The notes beneath the pieces are model-generated. The model made no database searches, had not been told where the DNA came from, and saw only the letters and a program-made list of their open reading frames with translations. Positions 43,298-55,586 of a stretch of 64,000 nt of DNA are shown here, one piece after another; position 1 is the stretch's first letter, and the number at the start of each line of letters is the position of its first letter. This stretch comes from Planoprotostelium fungivorum (lineage: Eukaryota; Evosea; Variosea; Cavosteliida; Cavosteliaceae). The position numbers and the translations under genes were made by a program. The DNA lies in the NCBI GenBank assembly GCA_003024175.1, contig MDYQ01000033.1, forward strand, positions 111,935 to 175,934, read 5' to 3'.

Positions 43298-44616
43298 TCA
43301 CGATTGGTGAGTGGGAGAGGCTCCCCACTTTTGCATCATGCACATTCTGGCGTTATCCGTGAAGCAGGAGAGGAATATGAGCTTCTGCAATTTACTGTCC
43401 AATGTGGGGTGATCGAAGGATAGAGGGTACTTCCCCTCAACGGCGTGAACATAAGCCACGTCTAACAACTGCCACTGGTCACCCTCTCTGGGTTCCATCT
43501 AAACTCACCCAGGGAGGAGGTGCAGAGGTCTTCATGAAGTCTGCCACATTAACTCTGTGGGCGTTGGTGACTTTTTCCACCTTCTATGCATTTTTGAGTC
43601 GATGAAAGATTTCGCAGGCGAAGTCACTTGATAGAGAGATGTGGAGGAATCTGCATCGGTGAGAGTACAATCGACGTCTCTGGCTGGATCAAATTCAGTC
43701 CACCACCAACGGAGAGGAGATGGCTGCGGATGAGGCCGGGATCGACTTCGGATACCTTCACACCGAAGACGTAACACTCGATTTGGAGAGATTGGGTCAA
43801 GCTCCTGAGGGCACTCGCGCGCATTGTTGATCCGATGGAAGGACGATCGTCGACGATGAAGTGACGTGTGTCCACCTTTGCTGGCTGTGTAAGATCCGAT
43901 GAGACCCGCTGAGACAGATGTTCAGAAGAGGAGAGGGGAGAATCGGTTACCTGGAAAGAAACTAGCGGTGGAACCAGTGTTGATGATCCTGCCGCCCGAT
44001 TGGTGTAGCAAAGGGAAGAAGAGGCGAACCATTCTCAAAGGCCCAAAGAAATTGACTTCTAATGTGTGACGAACAGTTTCCTCGGTTGTGAAGGCAGATA
44101 GTCCAGTGGATAGGACTCCAGCTTTATTGACGAGAGCGTGCAGATTCAGATCTGTCTATCGATCGGATCGAAGGCTTCAGAATGAGATGGATGATCACCT
44201 TCTCTATCTAATATGTCTTGAACGGATTTGACAGCCTCTTCGCACTGTTTTAAGTCGGTCACATCGACAAGGATGGCGCGAACTGAAGAGTTGAGCGTCT
44301 TAGAGGACGATCTTCACCTCGATCCGAACTACTCGAGAGAGACATTGCATCTTGTCTCCTTCTAACAGTGGCAATCACACTGAAGCCTCTGGCTGCGTAT
44401 AGATCCACCAGGTGTCTAACGCGATTAGGTTCGTGATGTCTCTCACCTTCCGATACCTGTGGACGCTCCTGTTATGAGGATGGCCGACTTATTCTTCTGT
44501 GTAGCTTTCGCAGGTTGGATGAAGAAGATCAGAGCGATCAATTGATGGACAATGATCTCTACATAATCCAGAAAGAGGGACAGATAAGCTGCAAACAACA
44601 TCACTCGAGACTCCAT
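43298..44616 (-). CDS. Membrane-anchored short-chain dehydrogenase
   Basis: The ATG at 44616 gives an N-terminal anchor (MESRVMLFAAYLSLFLDYVE, later LIALIFFI), then SAILITGASTGIGR (TGxxxGIG), DLYAARGFSVIATVRR, AILVDVTD, ALVNKAGVLSTGLSAFT, VNFFGPLRMVRLFFP, GGRIINTGSTAS, LIGSYTASKGG/ALRSLTQSL (YxxxK) and a C-terminal VDPG. The layout resembles 11-beta-hydroxysteroid/retinol dehydrogenase-type SDRs anchored in the ER. In the NNAG position the sequence reads VNKAG, a notable substitution. The C-terminal exons (43620-43298) encode VEKVTNAHRVNVADFMKT and DQWQLLDVAYVHAVEGKYPL; their join to the core is not certain and they could belong to a separate transcript. Confidence 0.65.
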
Positions 44617-44744
44617 CGCTGTTCTCTACAAAGTATGTCACCCGCAGCCGAGAATGTCGTCGCAGATCTGCGAATCTCCAACAGTAACACGTACTTTCGA
44701 CACAGACAAACGACAGAAGAGCCACGTCCTTCTCCTCATGCACA

Positions 44745-47700
44745 TCACACAGACATGTATTCCATTCGCGTTCCATTCTCATCGTCATCGTATCTCGCCA
44801 AGCTCGTGTCCACTTCTTCATCCGAGTCCTGCTCTTCAAAGATGTAGTCCGCCTCGTCTATACTTCCATCGCTGTCCGTGTCTTTGATTTCGCTCTTGTG
44901 TGAAACCAATCTGAGCCTCTCCATCTGATCCACGGTGACTCCTCCTTGTTCTTCGTTGAGGTAACTCAAATCGGGCGCTCTAATCATCAAATCAGATCGG
45001 ATCATATCACATTCGAATCATCAGATCCTCACGTCATTCGAATGGTCTTTCGACGATGAGGGTTATTGTAAGTCCTCTTTCTATGCATGTAGACGGCAAA
45101 CTGATGGTCTTCATCGGGTGGCGTCAGAGCGGGATGATGGAAGAGCTGGGTGAACCTCTGGGTGTCCGCCCTGTTTGCAGAGGTCCCCGTGTTGGTTGGT
45201 TTCGTCTGGTCGAGGGGATAGAAGTGAAAAGGCTTCGCAAACCGCTTCTGATTGTAGATCATGTAGATGATGGACAAGACCACCAGGCCGATGATGGACA
45301 GACCGGCCGAGAAATCCTGGAGGGGGGTGAGGAGGGGGGAGTGGCAGGTTGTAGATCGATCTTACCTTGAGGAGGAAGACACCGATCATGACCAATTGGT
45401 AGATGACTAAAGCGTATCCCACGCGATTGATCACGATGAGGGTGACTTTACCTCCTGTGTTTCATTAGAATGAAACGTCTATAAGATGTGACGTCACCCT
45501 GGTAACGCGGCATGACCACGTAAATCATATTGTACTTGGCTGAAAACCAGCTGACCCAAAAATAGGACAGGGCGAAGGGTACCACGTACGGTGCCTGTCC
45601 CAATCAGTTCCCGCCAAAATTTCCCTCGAATTTTCTCACTATGGTACTGTACACGACGGCGATGAGCAGTACGAACAACTGACGAGTGTACAATATTCCA
45701 TATAGAAAGGGTGCAGGTGCTTCCGCTTGCTTCTTCTCTTCCTCCGTCACGCAGTAGAACAACCTCTTCAACCCGTACAGTAGAAATTCATCGAATCTTC
45801 CCAGCCAGAAGATGGCATAGCCGGCTGATGTCGTGAGCATCTACAACGATCACGTGATGTGACACACCCCAACCCTGGAGGACGATGTAGTTGGTGAAAT
45901 AGGCCGCTTGTTTCGATATGGCGCTGGCTAATCTCGTGGCAGCCAGCGTTGGATTCGACGCGACATCTCCAAACAAAACGAAGGCGGGGGCTGTTTCGAT
46001 TGAAAATCGGAGAAAATCGGATTTTCGAACGGCTCGTTGTAGATGGAAATTCACCTGCGAAGACGTAACCTAAGAAGGATACGAGGAACAAGAAGAGCCA
46101 GTAAAATTTGACCAACTGCCTCTCCGTGGAAGAGTACAGACCGTAACCAGAGTAAGTGAGTACGTCTGTCGACACGTCAGAAACGTCGACGAGGACATCA
46201 CACTCACACTGTAGGAGGTAAGGCAAGATGACCATGAAGAAAGTGTAAGCCAAGGTGGGCAGAGTTGACGATGCAAACTCGTACAAGTATTGATTCGTAT
46301 TGATGAAATCCATCACGCCAGACAACCACTCTAACTTGCTCAAGTTCTCTACCCTATCATGAGCTCCTTACGTATGACATACAGTGAGACATCTCACCGA
46401 TGCGAATCCAGGCTGATATCACGGCGATTGGAATGAACCACGTGACAAAGATGACAGCGAGGGCGACCCAAACGGCCACTCGCCTCAGATATTTCTGCCA
46501 ATCGGGTGCAGATAGGTACTCCCAACAGATGTCCTCTGTTTTTCGCGTGAGATTTCAGTGAAATCTCACGACTCACTCGGGTGAGGCGCTTTGTAGACGC
46601 GACTGATGAACGGACTGTACGACACGAGCATCTACAACGAGTCAATCGCGTGAGGTTACGTGACTTGTACCTGCTGAGCGGCGAGGGCCTGACCGATGGT
46701 GGAGAAACAGACGAAGGCCTTGTTTGTATATCTCTTCTTCACTTCTTCTCTCTTCTGAAGTTCTCTGATGCGTTCATCTATTTGCGTGAGCATCCTGTCG
46801 TAGTAGTCCATGCCTCGGACCTGTTCGCGTCAGACGGGAGATCTCGCGTGGATTTCGCGGGAATTTCTCACCCTCTGACCCCACAGACTCTTCTGATGGC
46901 CTGGATCTCTCATTGGATAAGGAAAGAAATAAAATGGAAAAATCCCTCCTATGGTGGTGAAGCCGCGAGACGAATCTCCCACGTCAGACCAATGGGCGAA
47001 TCTGATCACGTGATCAGGTGAAATGTCGACGACATTTCGTACCTCTTGTACAGACCCACGAGTTTGTCTCGTTTGTTCTGCAGCACGGACAGTTGGGGTA
47101 AGCAAGGAACTACCATGGTATTGTGCACGCTCTCTTTACCGAACATCTTGGCGAAATATCTGATGACGTCATTCGAGTGAAATTTCGATGGAATTTCACT
47201 TTCTCGTACGCTTGGAGGAATAGGCAGAGTGGTAAGGTATGTCTGTCACCAGGACTGACCTCTGTCTTACACCTTCCGGTCTGTTCTGTGCAGTATCCAA
47301 TCTGATGTACTGTGCACGTCACGCGTTGTAGATGGAAGATTCCACGAAAAATTCGTCAAGATGATAGAGAATGAATATGGTTTTGATTCTCTCACTGCAT
47401 CGAATAGGCGATGGCTGAGATTGTACAAGAGAAGAGAGAAGATGAAGACAGAGATGAGGTGGGCATACAACACGTTATCATCTGGACATCGATCAGATCG
47501 ATCGACACGATCGTCGTGAAGGGATCGACGATCGCGATGACCGAACTCACTGTCGCGGATGTTAGCGATGCTGTACACGTCTAAGCCACGGACAGATCTC
47601 GTGTCCGATTTGTCCAGGTCTTTGTTCTGTGACAATTCAGTGACTTACGTGATGAGGTAATCACCGGGCCCAGAGAGTTGATGGGAGTCAATATGGTGTT

Positions 47701-48267
47701 ACCTAGAACAGATACCGCTAAGAGGAAGACCATGGAGTACTGATGGATGTTGTGAGAAGATGAGATGGAATCATTCTTCTTCGATCGGATGGTGGATCGA
47801 TCACCTTGAGGAATCGGAGGTACATGATGCCATCCAGACCGACGTTATTTAGAAACAGTTTCTTCTCTGGATAAGCAAAAGTGACCCACATCCATCCGAT
47901 GTAACGCATCTTCTCTCGAGGGATGTCGAACCTTCAAGGGATTGGTGAGACGACATGAAAATGATGATATAATGAGATCCAGTTATAGAATTGACGTACT
48001 TGGAGTCCAAGTATTTGGGGGCAAAGAATTTTGTCCATCGATCTCGTAATAGACAGAAAACGAGCAGGGTCAGGAGGAATCCACCACCTGAGATGGCAAT
48101 AGAGACGCCTGCGTGTGTCACGAGTCTGACAGAAATCGAGACAGAGATGAATACTCACCCAGACCTCTCGTGCTGTTGTCAGGGTTGGTATTCTCAAAGA
48201 TGGAGGTCCAGTTTTTGAAATCCAACAATCCCTTCTCCACATGTGGTAGTGGATATTGAGAAGACAT
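44745..48267 (-). CDS. OSCA/CSC1/TMEM63 family cation channel
   Basis: A large multi-pass protein of the osmo- or mechano-gated Ca2+-permeable channel family. The ATG at 48267 opens MSSQYPLPHVEKGLLDFKNW. The N-terminal TM block includes VSIAISGGGFLLTLLVFCLL, YSMVFLLAVSVLGNTIL and DVYSIANIRDS. A cytoplasmic part has RGMDYYDRMLTQIDERIREL and SPFISRVYKAPHPSEDICWE. The RSN1_7TM region has VAVWVALAVIFVTWFIPIAV, NLSKLEWLSGVMDFI, FASSTLPTLAYTFFMVILPY, VKFYWLFLFLVSFLGYVF, YFTNYIVLQ, VLLIAVVYSTIV, APYVVPFALSYFW and a last helix before QKRFAKPFHFYPLDQ. The tail is acidic. Introns are short and strikingly palindromic (46545-46569, 47002-47017, 47177-47199). Some N-terminal joins are approximate. Confidence 0.8.
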
Positions 48268-48527
48268 CACCTATCGTCTCGTGATTCTGCTTCTGTCGAT
48301 CTGTTTGATTCCAAAAACCACTGCGGAAAATGAACGAATTCTCCGATTCCGTTGTGCCACTGCAGCCCAGCAGCAAGGGTAGTAGTGAAGAGTGTGTACT
48401 CTTTCAATTCTTTGGCTCGTCTGATGGGGGAGCTCGTACACATCACGTTCCCGATCGAGAGTGATATTATATTCTGATATAAGAGTGTTCTTCTTCACTA
48501 CATTTGATCTATTGAAATACAAGTACA

Positions 48528-49097
48528 TCAGTTAGCCTCGCCGGTGATGGGGTTGAACTTCTTTCCCTGAGTGGTGCCAGCGATGTGAGCCTCTGCTTTT
48601 CGTTAAAAGTGGTCGATTCAGACAAACTCACTTCCTGTGGTCTTCGTCTGCTGCTCTTCCGACGTCTGACCTTTGAGCGATGAAGCACGACCGACATAGA
48701 CTCGATCTCCTTTCAGGTGAGCTGACTTCTCATCTTGCTTGCTCTCGATCGTGTTACCTGCTTGCGTCACGAGGCATTCAACATCGAAGAACTCACCGTA
48801 GGTGGTTTCGAAGTGACCAGCACCTGCTGTATGAGAACCGAAGAGAGCTTGGTGGTCGTGATCCTTGTGCACGACGGCAGCTTGTCTACCTCCTTGTTCC
48901 CCAGAGAAGGTGGAGTTGGTTGTTTTGAAACGTGGCTGATTTCGTCAGCGACATCATGCGGACCTCCTCTATATCACCGTCTCTTCTCCGGGCGTATCAG
49001 CTCTATCGGTCTGCTTCCAGTTGCCTTGATCTTGAAAGGTCTTCTTACCGGACTTCAGGGGGTTGAGATCATTAGGGTGCTGGCCGATGCTATCCAT
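48528..49097 (-). CDS. Hydrophilic protein of unknown family
   Basis: Three exons give about 150 residues: MDSIGQHPNDLNPLKSGKKT, QGNWKQTDRADTPGEET | PRFKTTNSTFSGEQGG, HKDHDHQALFGSHTAGAG, TYGEFFDVECLVTQAGN, KGDRVYVGRASSLKGQTSEE and GTTQGKKFNPITGEAN at the stop. Joins keep frame (GAG ACG|CCA CGT). It is rich in K, G, T, Q and N, has no TM or signal, and is probably disordered. Short motifs such as LNPLKSGKK and FNPITGE look like repeated linear motifs, but I recognise no family. It shares a 150-bp divergent promoter with the uridine kinase gene. Confidence 0.6.
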
Positions 49098-49248
49098 TGC
49101 GAAATTGTGAATGGTTCCTGTGGTGATCTATTTCTGGTATACGAAGCCCATGTATCGGCCCAACGCGGGAACCTCAGCTCCCATTCGCTTATCTGCGATT
49201 TCGATTGGACACGCGACTTCGTTATCTTGGAGGAGACGAGGAAGAACC
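49098..49248. promoter_or_regulatory. Compact bidirectional promoter
   Basis: Only about 150 bases separate the ATG of the hydrophilic protein (49097, minus) from the chosen ATG of uridine kinase (49249, plus). An in-frame ATG at 49111 would leave almost no promoter; this favours 49249. Confidence 0.4.
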
Positions 49249-50331
49249 ATGAGCACGGGACGTACCCCAGGCTCTCCAGCCATGAGCATCAAGCAACAGA
49301 GACAAGGAGACAGCCCCAACACTTCCCGCATCTCAGCATCTCTTCCCAACATCGGCATACATCACGAACACTCTCAAGAACTTCGGCTGAATCAGAGCCA
49401 GCTACCTTTCATCATCGGTGTTGCTGGAGGAACAGCTTCAGGAAAGACTTCTGTCTGCCACATCATCGTGAGGGATCTTGGAATTGACCAACACCGAGTG
49501 GCCATGATCTCTCAAGACTGCTTCTACAAGAGCTTAGATCACACAGTCGATCCAAAGACCTACAACTTTGATCATCCCGGTGATATCATCAAAATAGAAC
49601 ATCTATTTCCGTGCTGATCTTCTGACAGACGCTTTCGACTGGGAGTTGATGGAGGTAACTCTCAAAGATCTCAGAGAAGGCAAGCCCACTAAAGTTCCCA
49701 TCTACGACTACGTCACACATTCCAGGTGATTCCGGTAACATCGTACATCATCGTCATTGACCCGTCTTAGGAGTACAGAATACACTTCACTCTGCGCCAT
49801 TGACATCATTCTGTTCGAAGGCATTCTCGTCTTCTATGAACAGAAGATCATGGAATACATGCACATGAAGATCTTCGTTGACACAGACGCAGACCTCCGT
49901 CTGTCCAGAAGAAGTGAGTCGATCTTTCCCCTCTCGCTCGCGCTCATTTCGAATAGTTTTGAGAGACATCAAGAGTCGTGGCAGAGACCTGACCAGCGTC
50001 CTCACCCAATATCAAACCTTCGTGAAGCCCGCCTTCGATGACTATGTCCTTCCCGTGAGTGCTTGAGATGAGCTCGTGATCGATGTAATGACGTTATCAC
50101 CAGACGAAAAAATCGGCCGACGTCATTATCCCCAGGGGAGCTGACAACACCGTCGCCATCGATCTCATCGTGCAACACATCAAGTCCAAATTGGGAGGGA
50201 AGACAAAGAAGATCCAGCTGAAGGCCAACGGTGCCGGAAGCAGCCGACCCACCACGCCAGGAACTGGATTACCCTCCACGAAGCTCCTATTCGATGACTT
50301 CGAGGGTGTCGATCAGATCGAATTGGAGTAA
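49249..50331 (+). CDS. Uridine/cytidine kinase
   Basis: Pyrimidine salvage kinase phosphorylating uridine and cytidine. After a disordered N-terminus come [18 protein letters not shown] (Walker A of the PRK/UCK family), [107 protein letters not shown] and IPRGADN, then a basic tail. All catalytic landmarks are present (GKT, DCFY Asp, RR lid region). Five exons; introns are about 45-60 nt. Start chosen at ATG 49249 because the upstream frame has no conservation and would overlap the divergent promoter. Confidence 0.92.
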
Positions 50332-50404
50332 AAATGAAGTATAAATAAATGACACGTCCTTGTAAATCTCGCGAGATCGAGTCGGCGCATCATCGATCAC
50401 TCAA

Positions 50405-51535
50405 ATGACGACTCAACGCAACAACCAGAGCAAGATTCTCGCTTCCGTCGTCGTTCCTACTTATAAGGAGGTGGCCAACATCAGACCTCTCGTCACCCGT
50501 CTGGTCAACAAATTAGAGAACTCACCATTCGGAACCATCAACCGCAACAACATCGAAATCATCTTTGTCGATGATAACTCGAAAGATGGCTCGAAAGAGA
50601 GGGTACATCTGTGATCATCTATTCCCCATTTCTCCTGCTCACAGTCGTCGCAGGCACAAGAATTAAAGGATGAGGGATATCCAGTCGTCTTCATAGAGAG
50701 AACCACTGAGAGAGGATTATCCTCCGCTGTTCTTCGTGGCTTCAATGATGCTAAGGGAGATCTACTTCTCTGTATGGATGCCGATCTCCAAGTACGTTTC
50801 ACTCATCTTGCCTGCATCATATATATTCTAATTGTATTTCCAATCTGATTTTCGGTCGCAGCACCCACCCGAGAAGGCGCCCGAATTATTAGAAGCACTG
50901 GTCAAGAACAAAGACGCAGATTTCGTCTTAGGAACTCGTTATGGAGAAGGAGTCGAGATCGATCCCAACTGGCCCATGCACCGTGTCATCATCTCCAAGG
51001 TGAACGGTCCATCTCGATTTTCACGACACGATGATCTGATTGAGAAACAGGTCGCCCGCTCATTATCCAGACCTCTCACTCCTCTGTCTGATCCCATGTC
51101 TGGATTTTTCGGCCTTCGAAAATCCACCGTGAGTGTCCAATATATTCTCATCCCATCACGTTCTTCTCGCTGCACATCTGATCATCATCAGTTAGAGCAA
51201 GGAAAGAAGATCAACCCTATCGGTTTCAAAATCGCCCTGGAGCTCTACGTCAAGTGTGGCTGCAAGAACTCCACCGAGGTGAGCACTCCTAAAGCGCTCA
51301 AGATAGAACGAATGCCGCGTTGTAGATGAACTGACCCCCACAGGTTCCCTTCTCATTTGGTGTAAGAGAAGCTGGAGAGAGCAAATTATCTGGAAAAGTC
51401 ATCGTCAAATACATCGAGCAGTTAGTGGAATTGTACAGCTACACATACGGACAAGCCTTCATCCCAGCAGTTCTCATCACCGTCATCTTCTTTGGGATCT
51501 TTGTCCTCATGATTCTCTACCGTCTGTTTCAATAA
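50405..51535 (+). CDS. Dolichol-phosphate mannosyltransferase (DPM1/GT2) with C-terminal anchor
   Basis: An ER enzyme making Dol-P-Man from GDP-mannose for N-glycans, GPI and O-mannosylation. Motifs: ASVVVPTYKEVANIRPLV, IIFVDDNSKDGSKE, ERTTERGLSSAVLRGF, LLCMDADLQ | HPPE (metal-binding DAD), DFVLGTRYGEG, ARSLSRPLTPLSDPMSGFFG, NPIGFKIALELYVKC and VPFSFGVREAGESKL. A C-terminal helix (FIPAVLITVIFFGIFVLMIL) follows, as in yeast Dpm1 and unlike soluble human DPM1. Five introns; one (about 51276-51344) carries CGTTGTAGATG. Complete. Confidence 0.92.
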
Positions 51536-51808
51536 ACGAAAGAGCCACACGAGGAGAGTGTTCTTTATATAGACAGAGTAGAGGAGGTACTGATATAGTT
51601 GATGGTGCATAGACAAAATCGACGTCGAATCTGTCAGCGTTCGATATTTAAGACTATTTTTAGGGGAAATTGCACAATTCGTTGCGAGGTATCCGCTGTA
51701 AGGTGGCCTGAGGAGTAGAACACTGACGATACAAGTGGGAGGTGAATAGCGACATTCGATTCGGTTGAAAACGAAGCTGTCGGGAGCTTTGGTCCAGTGT
51801 GGGACTAC

Positions 51809-54800
51809 ATGAGAAGGCCATTCGGTCACAGCACCAGCCAAGTTCAGGTGTTCGACGAAGAGAGTGGCCGAGATGACGGAGAGGACAACGTGAATCACAC
51901 GCACACGGTAAGATGCGGAGTTGCATGCGAAGCGTGTTTCGTGGTGATCTGAGTGAGATGTAGATAAACGGGCAAGATGGGTCGGCTGTGTCGATCGACT
52001 TTCACATAACGGAGGAAAACTTTGGAGAGAAGATCAGAGGCTGGAACGCCGCTCAGGATCGCTTTCAGGTGACTTGTCACATTTAGACTTGAAAAATCTC
52101 ATCGATCGATCAACCGGAACATATGACGAATCGGACGATGTTGACTCATTCAGATCTCGCTCAGAAAGAAATTGAAGACATTACTGCCAAAGTGGAAGTA
52201 CGAAAGACGCTACCTGACAGAGAAGCACGGCAACTTTGTCTTTCACCTGTCCCTGCTGCTCTTCAGCGTCCAGCTTCTTCTCGACTGCGTGCACCTATCG
52301 ATGCTTCGCTGGTGGTTTGACAACTTTGACCTGTCACAACGTGAGTCAGCCTTGTCTACAAGTCTTTTACTGAGATATCGATCCAGCACACACGTTCACA
52401 TTATCTTTCAACGTCATCCTCTCGCTGACAGCCCTCATCTTGTTCTCATGGAAGAAAGCTCGAGTTTACCAAATCTGTGGATTTGTCCTCTTTCTCCGCA
52501 TGATCTTGACCCTCATCCACCTTCGCTTTGTCGAATCGTCAGTCGAAAGGTGTTTCGTCATCAGTACGGAGATCGCATGGGTTGCAGGTGAGAGATGAAG
52601 CGTGACTCGATCGCTGAGAAGAACCAGTGTTCCAGAGGTGGTCAGCTGTGAACGTATTCACCTCCATGACAGTTCATCTGTTTTACATCATCGGCCTTCC
52701 CATCATCGAGGTAAAAACGAACACCGATCTATACTCTGAATCGCTCATCTCCTTCACAGAAAGAGTTTAAAGAGCCTTCCATTGTTTACGCAGAGGTTCC
52801 AGCCCTGTTGATGATCATCATCATCGCTCTTTCTTTCAACATTTTGACGGAGATTCAAATGCGCACGGTGGGAGTGACGTGGCTAACTGATCGAGCTGAT
52901 CATCTCGCAGCAATTCATGTTCGAAATTTTCATCGAAAGAAGAATGGAAGAGAACAAGAAGAAGAGGGAGCAGGTGATTCAATGCACGGTGAAGTAAATG
53001 TTGATCCGAGAACAGGTGATGAAGGTGATGCGTATGGTGTTTCCACAGCACATCATCACCAAGTTCGGCATCGGACAAAAGTTGGTCAGCTTCGAAGATA
53101 TGGTTCATTATGACTTCAAACCGGTATGGACAAACAAATTTCAATCTCTCATCCGCCACAGCGAGTCACCGTGGTGCAAATCGATCTCGTGGGCTTCACC
53201 AATGCTTGCTCTCGTCACCCAGCCAGCCTAATTGTACGATATCTGAACGATCTGTACAACGCTTTCGACCAGCTCAGCGCAAAGTATGGCATCACACGAG
53301 CCAAGACGCTGGGAGATGCTTACATCGCATGCTCAGATATCTTCAGCGACGATCCAATGCAAGCAAAGGCAGGCATCGAGCTAGCGCTGGACATCATCGA
53401 GCATCCACTGCTGACCATCAACATCCTGGGCGTGAGTGTGACGGCAGATACCTACCTCGCTAAAGGTAAGCAGGAGAGATTCACCATTCGAGCGGGTATC
53501 TCCACTGGGACCGTGGTCTGTGGTATCATCGATGTGTACAGACCTTGTTTCTCGTACGGCGGAAGTGCCGTGGAAGGAGCGAACACGATGGAGAGTACGT
53601 CACTACCTGGCATTGTACAGATCAGCCAGTCGACATACGATGCCATCGTCGACAAGAACCGATACGGATACGAACCGTTTCAATTGGAAGACGGGACGGA
53701 TGTATATAGGATCAGATCGAGGCGGGAGGAAGCTGTCTGGGAGAATCGACGAAAAGAGGAGAACTACGAAGGTAACATTCTACATTCATCCTTCATCAGC
53801 AGATGCATCTTCATCGTCATCACGACTGTAATCTCTTCTCACTCGACGAACCAGAGACGAACGAGACGAAGAATGACGATTTGAAGATGTTTGATGATCG
53901 CTCAGCACTGTCATGGTCAGGCGAATTCAAAGATGCTGAAGTGGAAAAAGCTTTCACCGAAAGAGTCGGTGCAGAGAATTTCAAAAAGGTGCTCCTATTT
54001 CATATCTACTCGAGTAACGTCAACAGCGGCAATTCACGCTGGCTAGTGGATATTGGCAAGGAATTAGTTGTGCGATTTTTCATCAAATTCGCCGACCAGA
54101 TTTAGCTATCATCAATTGGACCACCATCGGCTTCGGCGCTCTGATCGGTACAGCAGCAGCTATTCTCGTCCGTAGAAATAGGATCAGTCAGAGGATGGCG
54201 AGATCAGCAGCATCATTCCTTGCCATAGGTGTGTACGCATACGATCTCACAGTAACATGAACATCTGACCCTATCAGCTGTGAATAACACCATGAGCATC
54301 TTGGATAATCATTCGCTATCAAATCTGGAATTAACGTTGAGTTTGGCTTGGGTCACTCAGTACAATTTCGAGGACTTTCAAATGATGATGGCAACCTACA
54401 TCATATTTGTCGTATGGGCCATCGTGGCGCAGGAATATCTACACCCCCAACCTTTCATCGTGGTGAGTACTTTTACCGAGATGAGAGTGGAAGGTGAGAC
54501 AGAGACAGATCTTGATGCTGCAGCTGTCTGTGTCCACCGTATATGCCGTGTTTGAGAGAAGAAACCAGAGAATAGCCTTCTTGCAGAGCAGAAGAGATCA
54601 GTATATGGCGACGCAGCTAGCGTCGGAACAGATCAAGCTGCAGAAAACGATCGATGGCCTTCTATCAAAACGTATCACACGAAGGTTACTCAACGGCGAG
54701 ACGTTTATCTCTGAGCATTTTGAAGATGTGAGATTCATCATCGTTCTGATCCAATCATCTGATCGGAGGTGAACAGATCGGAGTCTTATTCTTCGAATGG

Positions 54801-55586
54801 CAATTTGAAATCCAACCGGAATGGTCCAAAAGGGTCAGATATGGATGCACTCTTAATTACTCACTGTTGATAGATTTTTATCGCTAAATCCATGTATTAC
54901 CATTTCGACAAATTTTTGATGGATCATGATGTCGTCGACAAGATCAAAGTTTACAATAGAACATACATGGTCGGTATCTTCCATCCATTCGTATCCTGAA
55001 TATCGTCATCAGGTGGTCTGCAACATCGGCGATGTACCTGACGATGACTACATGCCAAAGCTGGCAAACTTTGCACTGAAGCTGGTTCAGTACGGACAAC
55101 AACTGCAAGAATCGGAAGAGCTCCGATGTGAGTGCAGATCTCGAACGTCCGCCCCTCTCTTGTGATATTGACATGTATCTTCCAGCTGTGTCGTTCAAGT
55201 TGAGAGTTGGCATCAGTGCAGGGCCGGCAGTGGCTGGCGTCATAGGACAGTCATCGATTCGATATGATCTGTGAGTCATTGTTCTGTGTCTCATCTCACG
55301 CGACCTTACGTCATCACACGTCATCATCATATGTGAGATATCATTGACGAGGTACAGATGGGGAGACACGATCAACGTGGCCTCTCGCATGATGACTACA
55401 GGTCAACCAGGCACCATCCATGTCACTCGCGACGTCTACAAGCGGATCAAGCGCAGTCATCAGCTGACGCATCGAGGACAGACATATGTGAAGGGCAAGG
55501 GAGACATGGACACATACTGGCTGCAGGGACGATTGATGGTTGGGTCTAGCTCCCTTATCCTGGGAGATATAGAGAAATTGATCTGA
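51809..55586 (+). CDS. Twelve-TM adenylyl cyclase, copy 1
   Basis: Membrane adenylyl cyclase of the 6TM-C1-6TM-C2 layout (Dictyostelium ACA/mammalian type). The ATG at 51809 leads through frame-consistent joins (THT|INGQDG, RFQ|ISLRKK) into TM helices from HLSLLLFSVQLLLDCVHLSM. C1: FPQHIITKFGIGQKLVSFED, VTVVQIDLVGFTNA (first metal Asp), AKTLGDAYIACS (second metal Asp), FTIRAGISTGTVVCGI, VEGANTMESTSLPG. Second TM set: LAWVTQYNFEDFQMM, YIIFVVWAIVAQEYL. C2: LLSKRITRRLLNGETFISEH, VLFFEWQFEI, DKIKVYNRTYMVVCNIGD, FKLRVGISAGPAVAGVIG, RYDLWGDTINVASRMMTTG, GKGDMDTYWLQGR. C2 lacks the metal Asp pair and keeps the Lys/Asp of adenine recognition and Asn/Arg of the catalytic site, as in real AC heterodimers. 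Confidence 0.9.
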
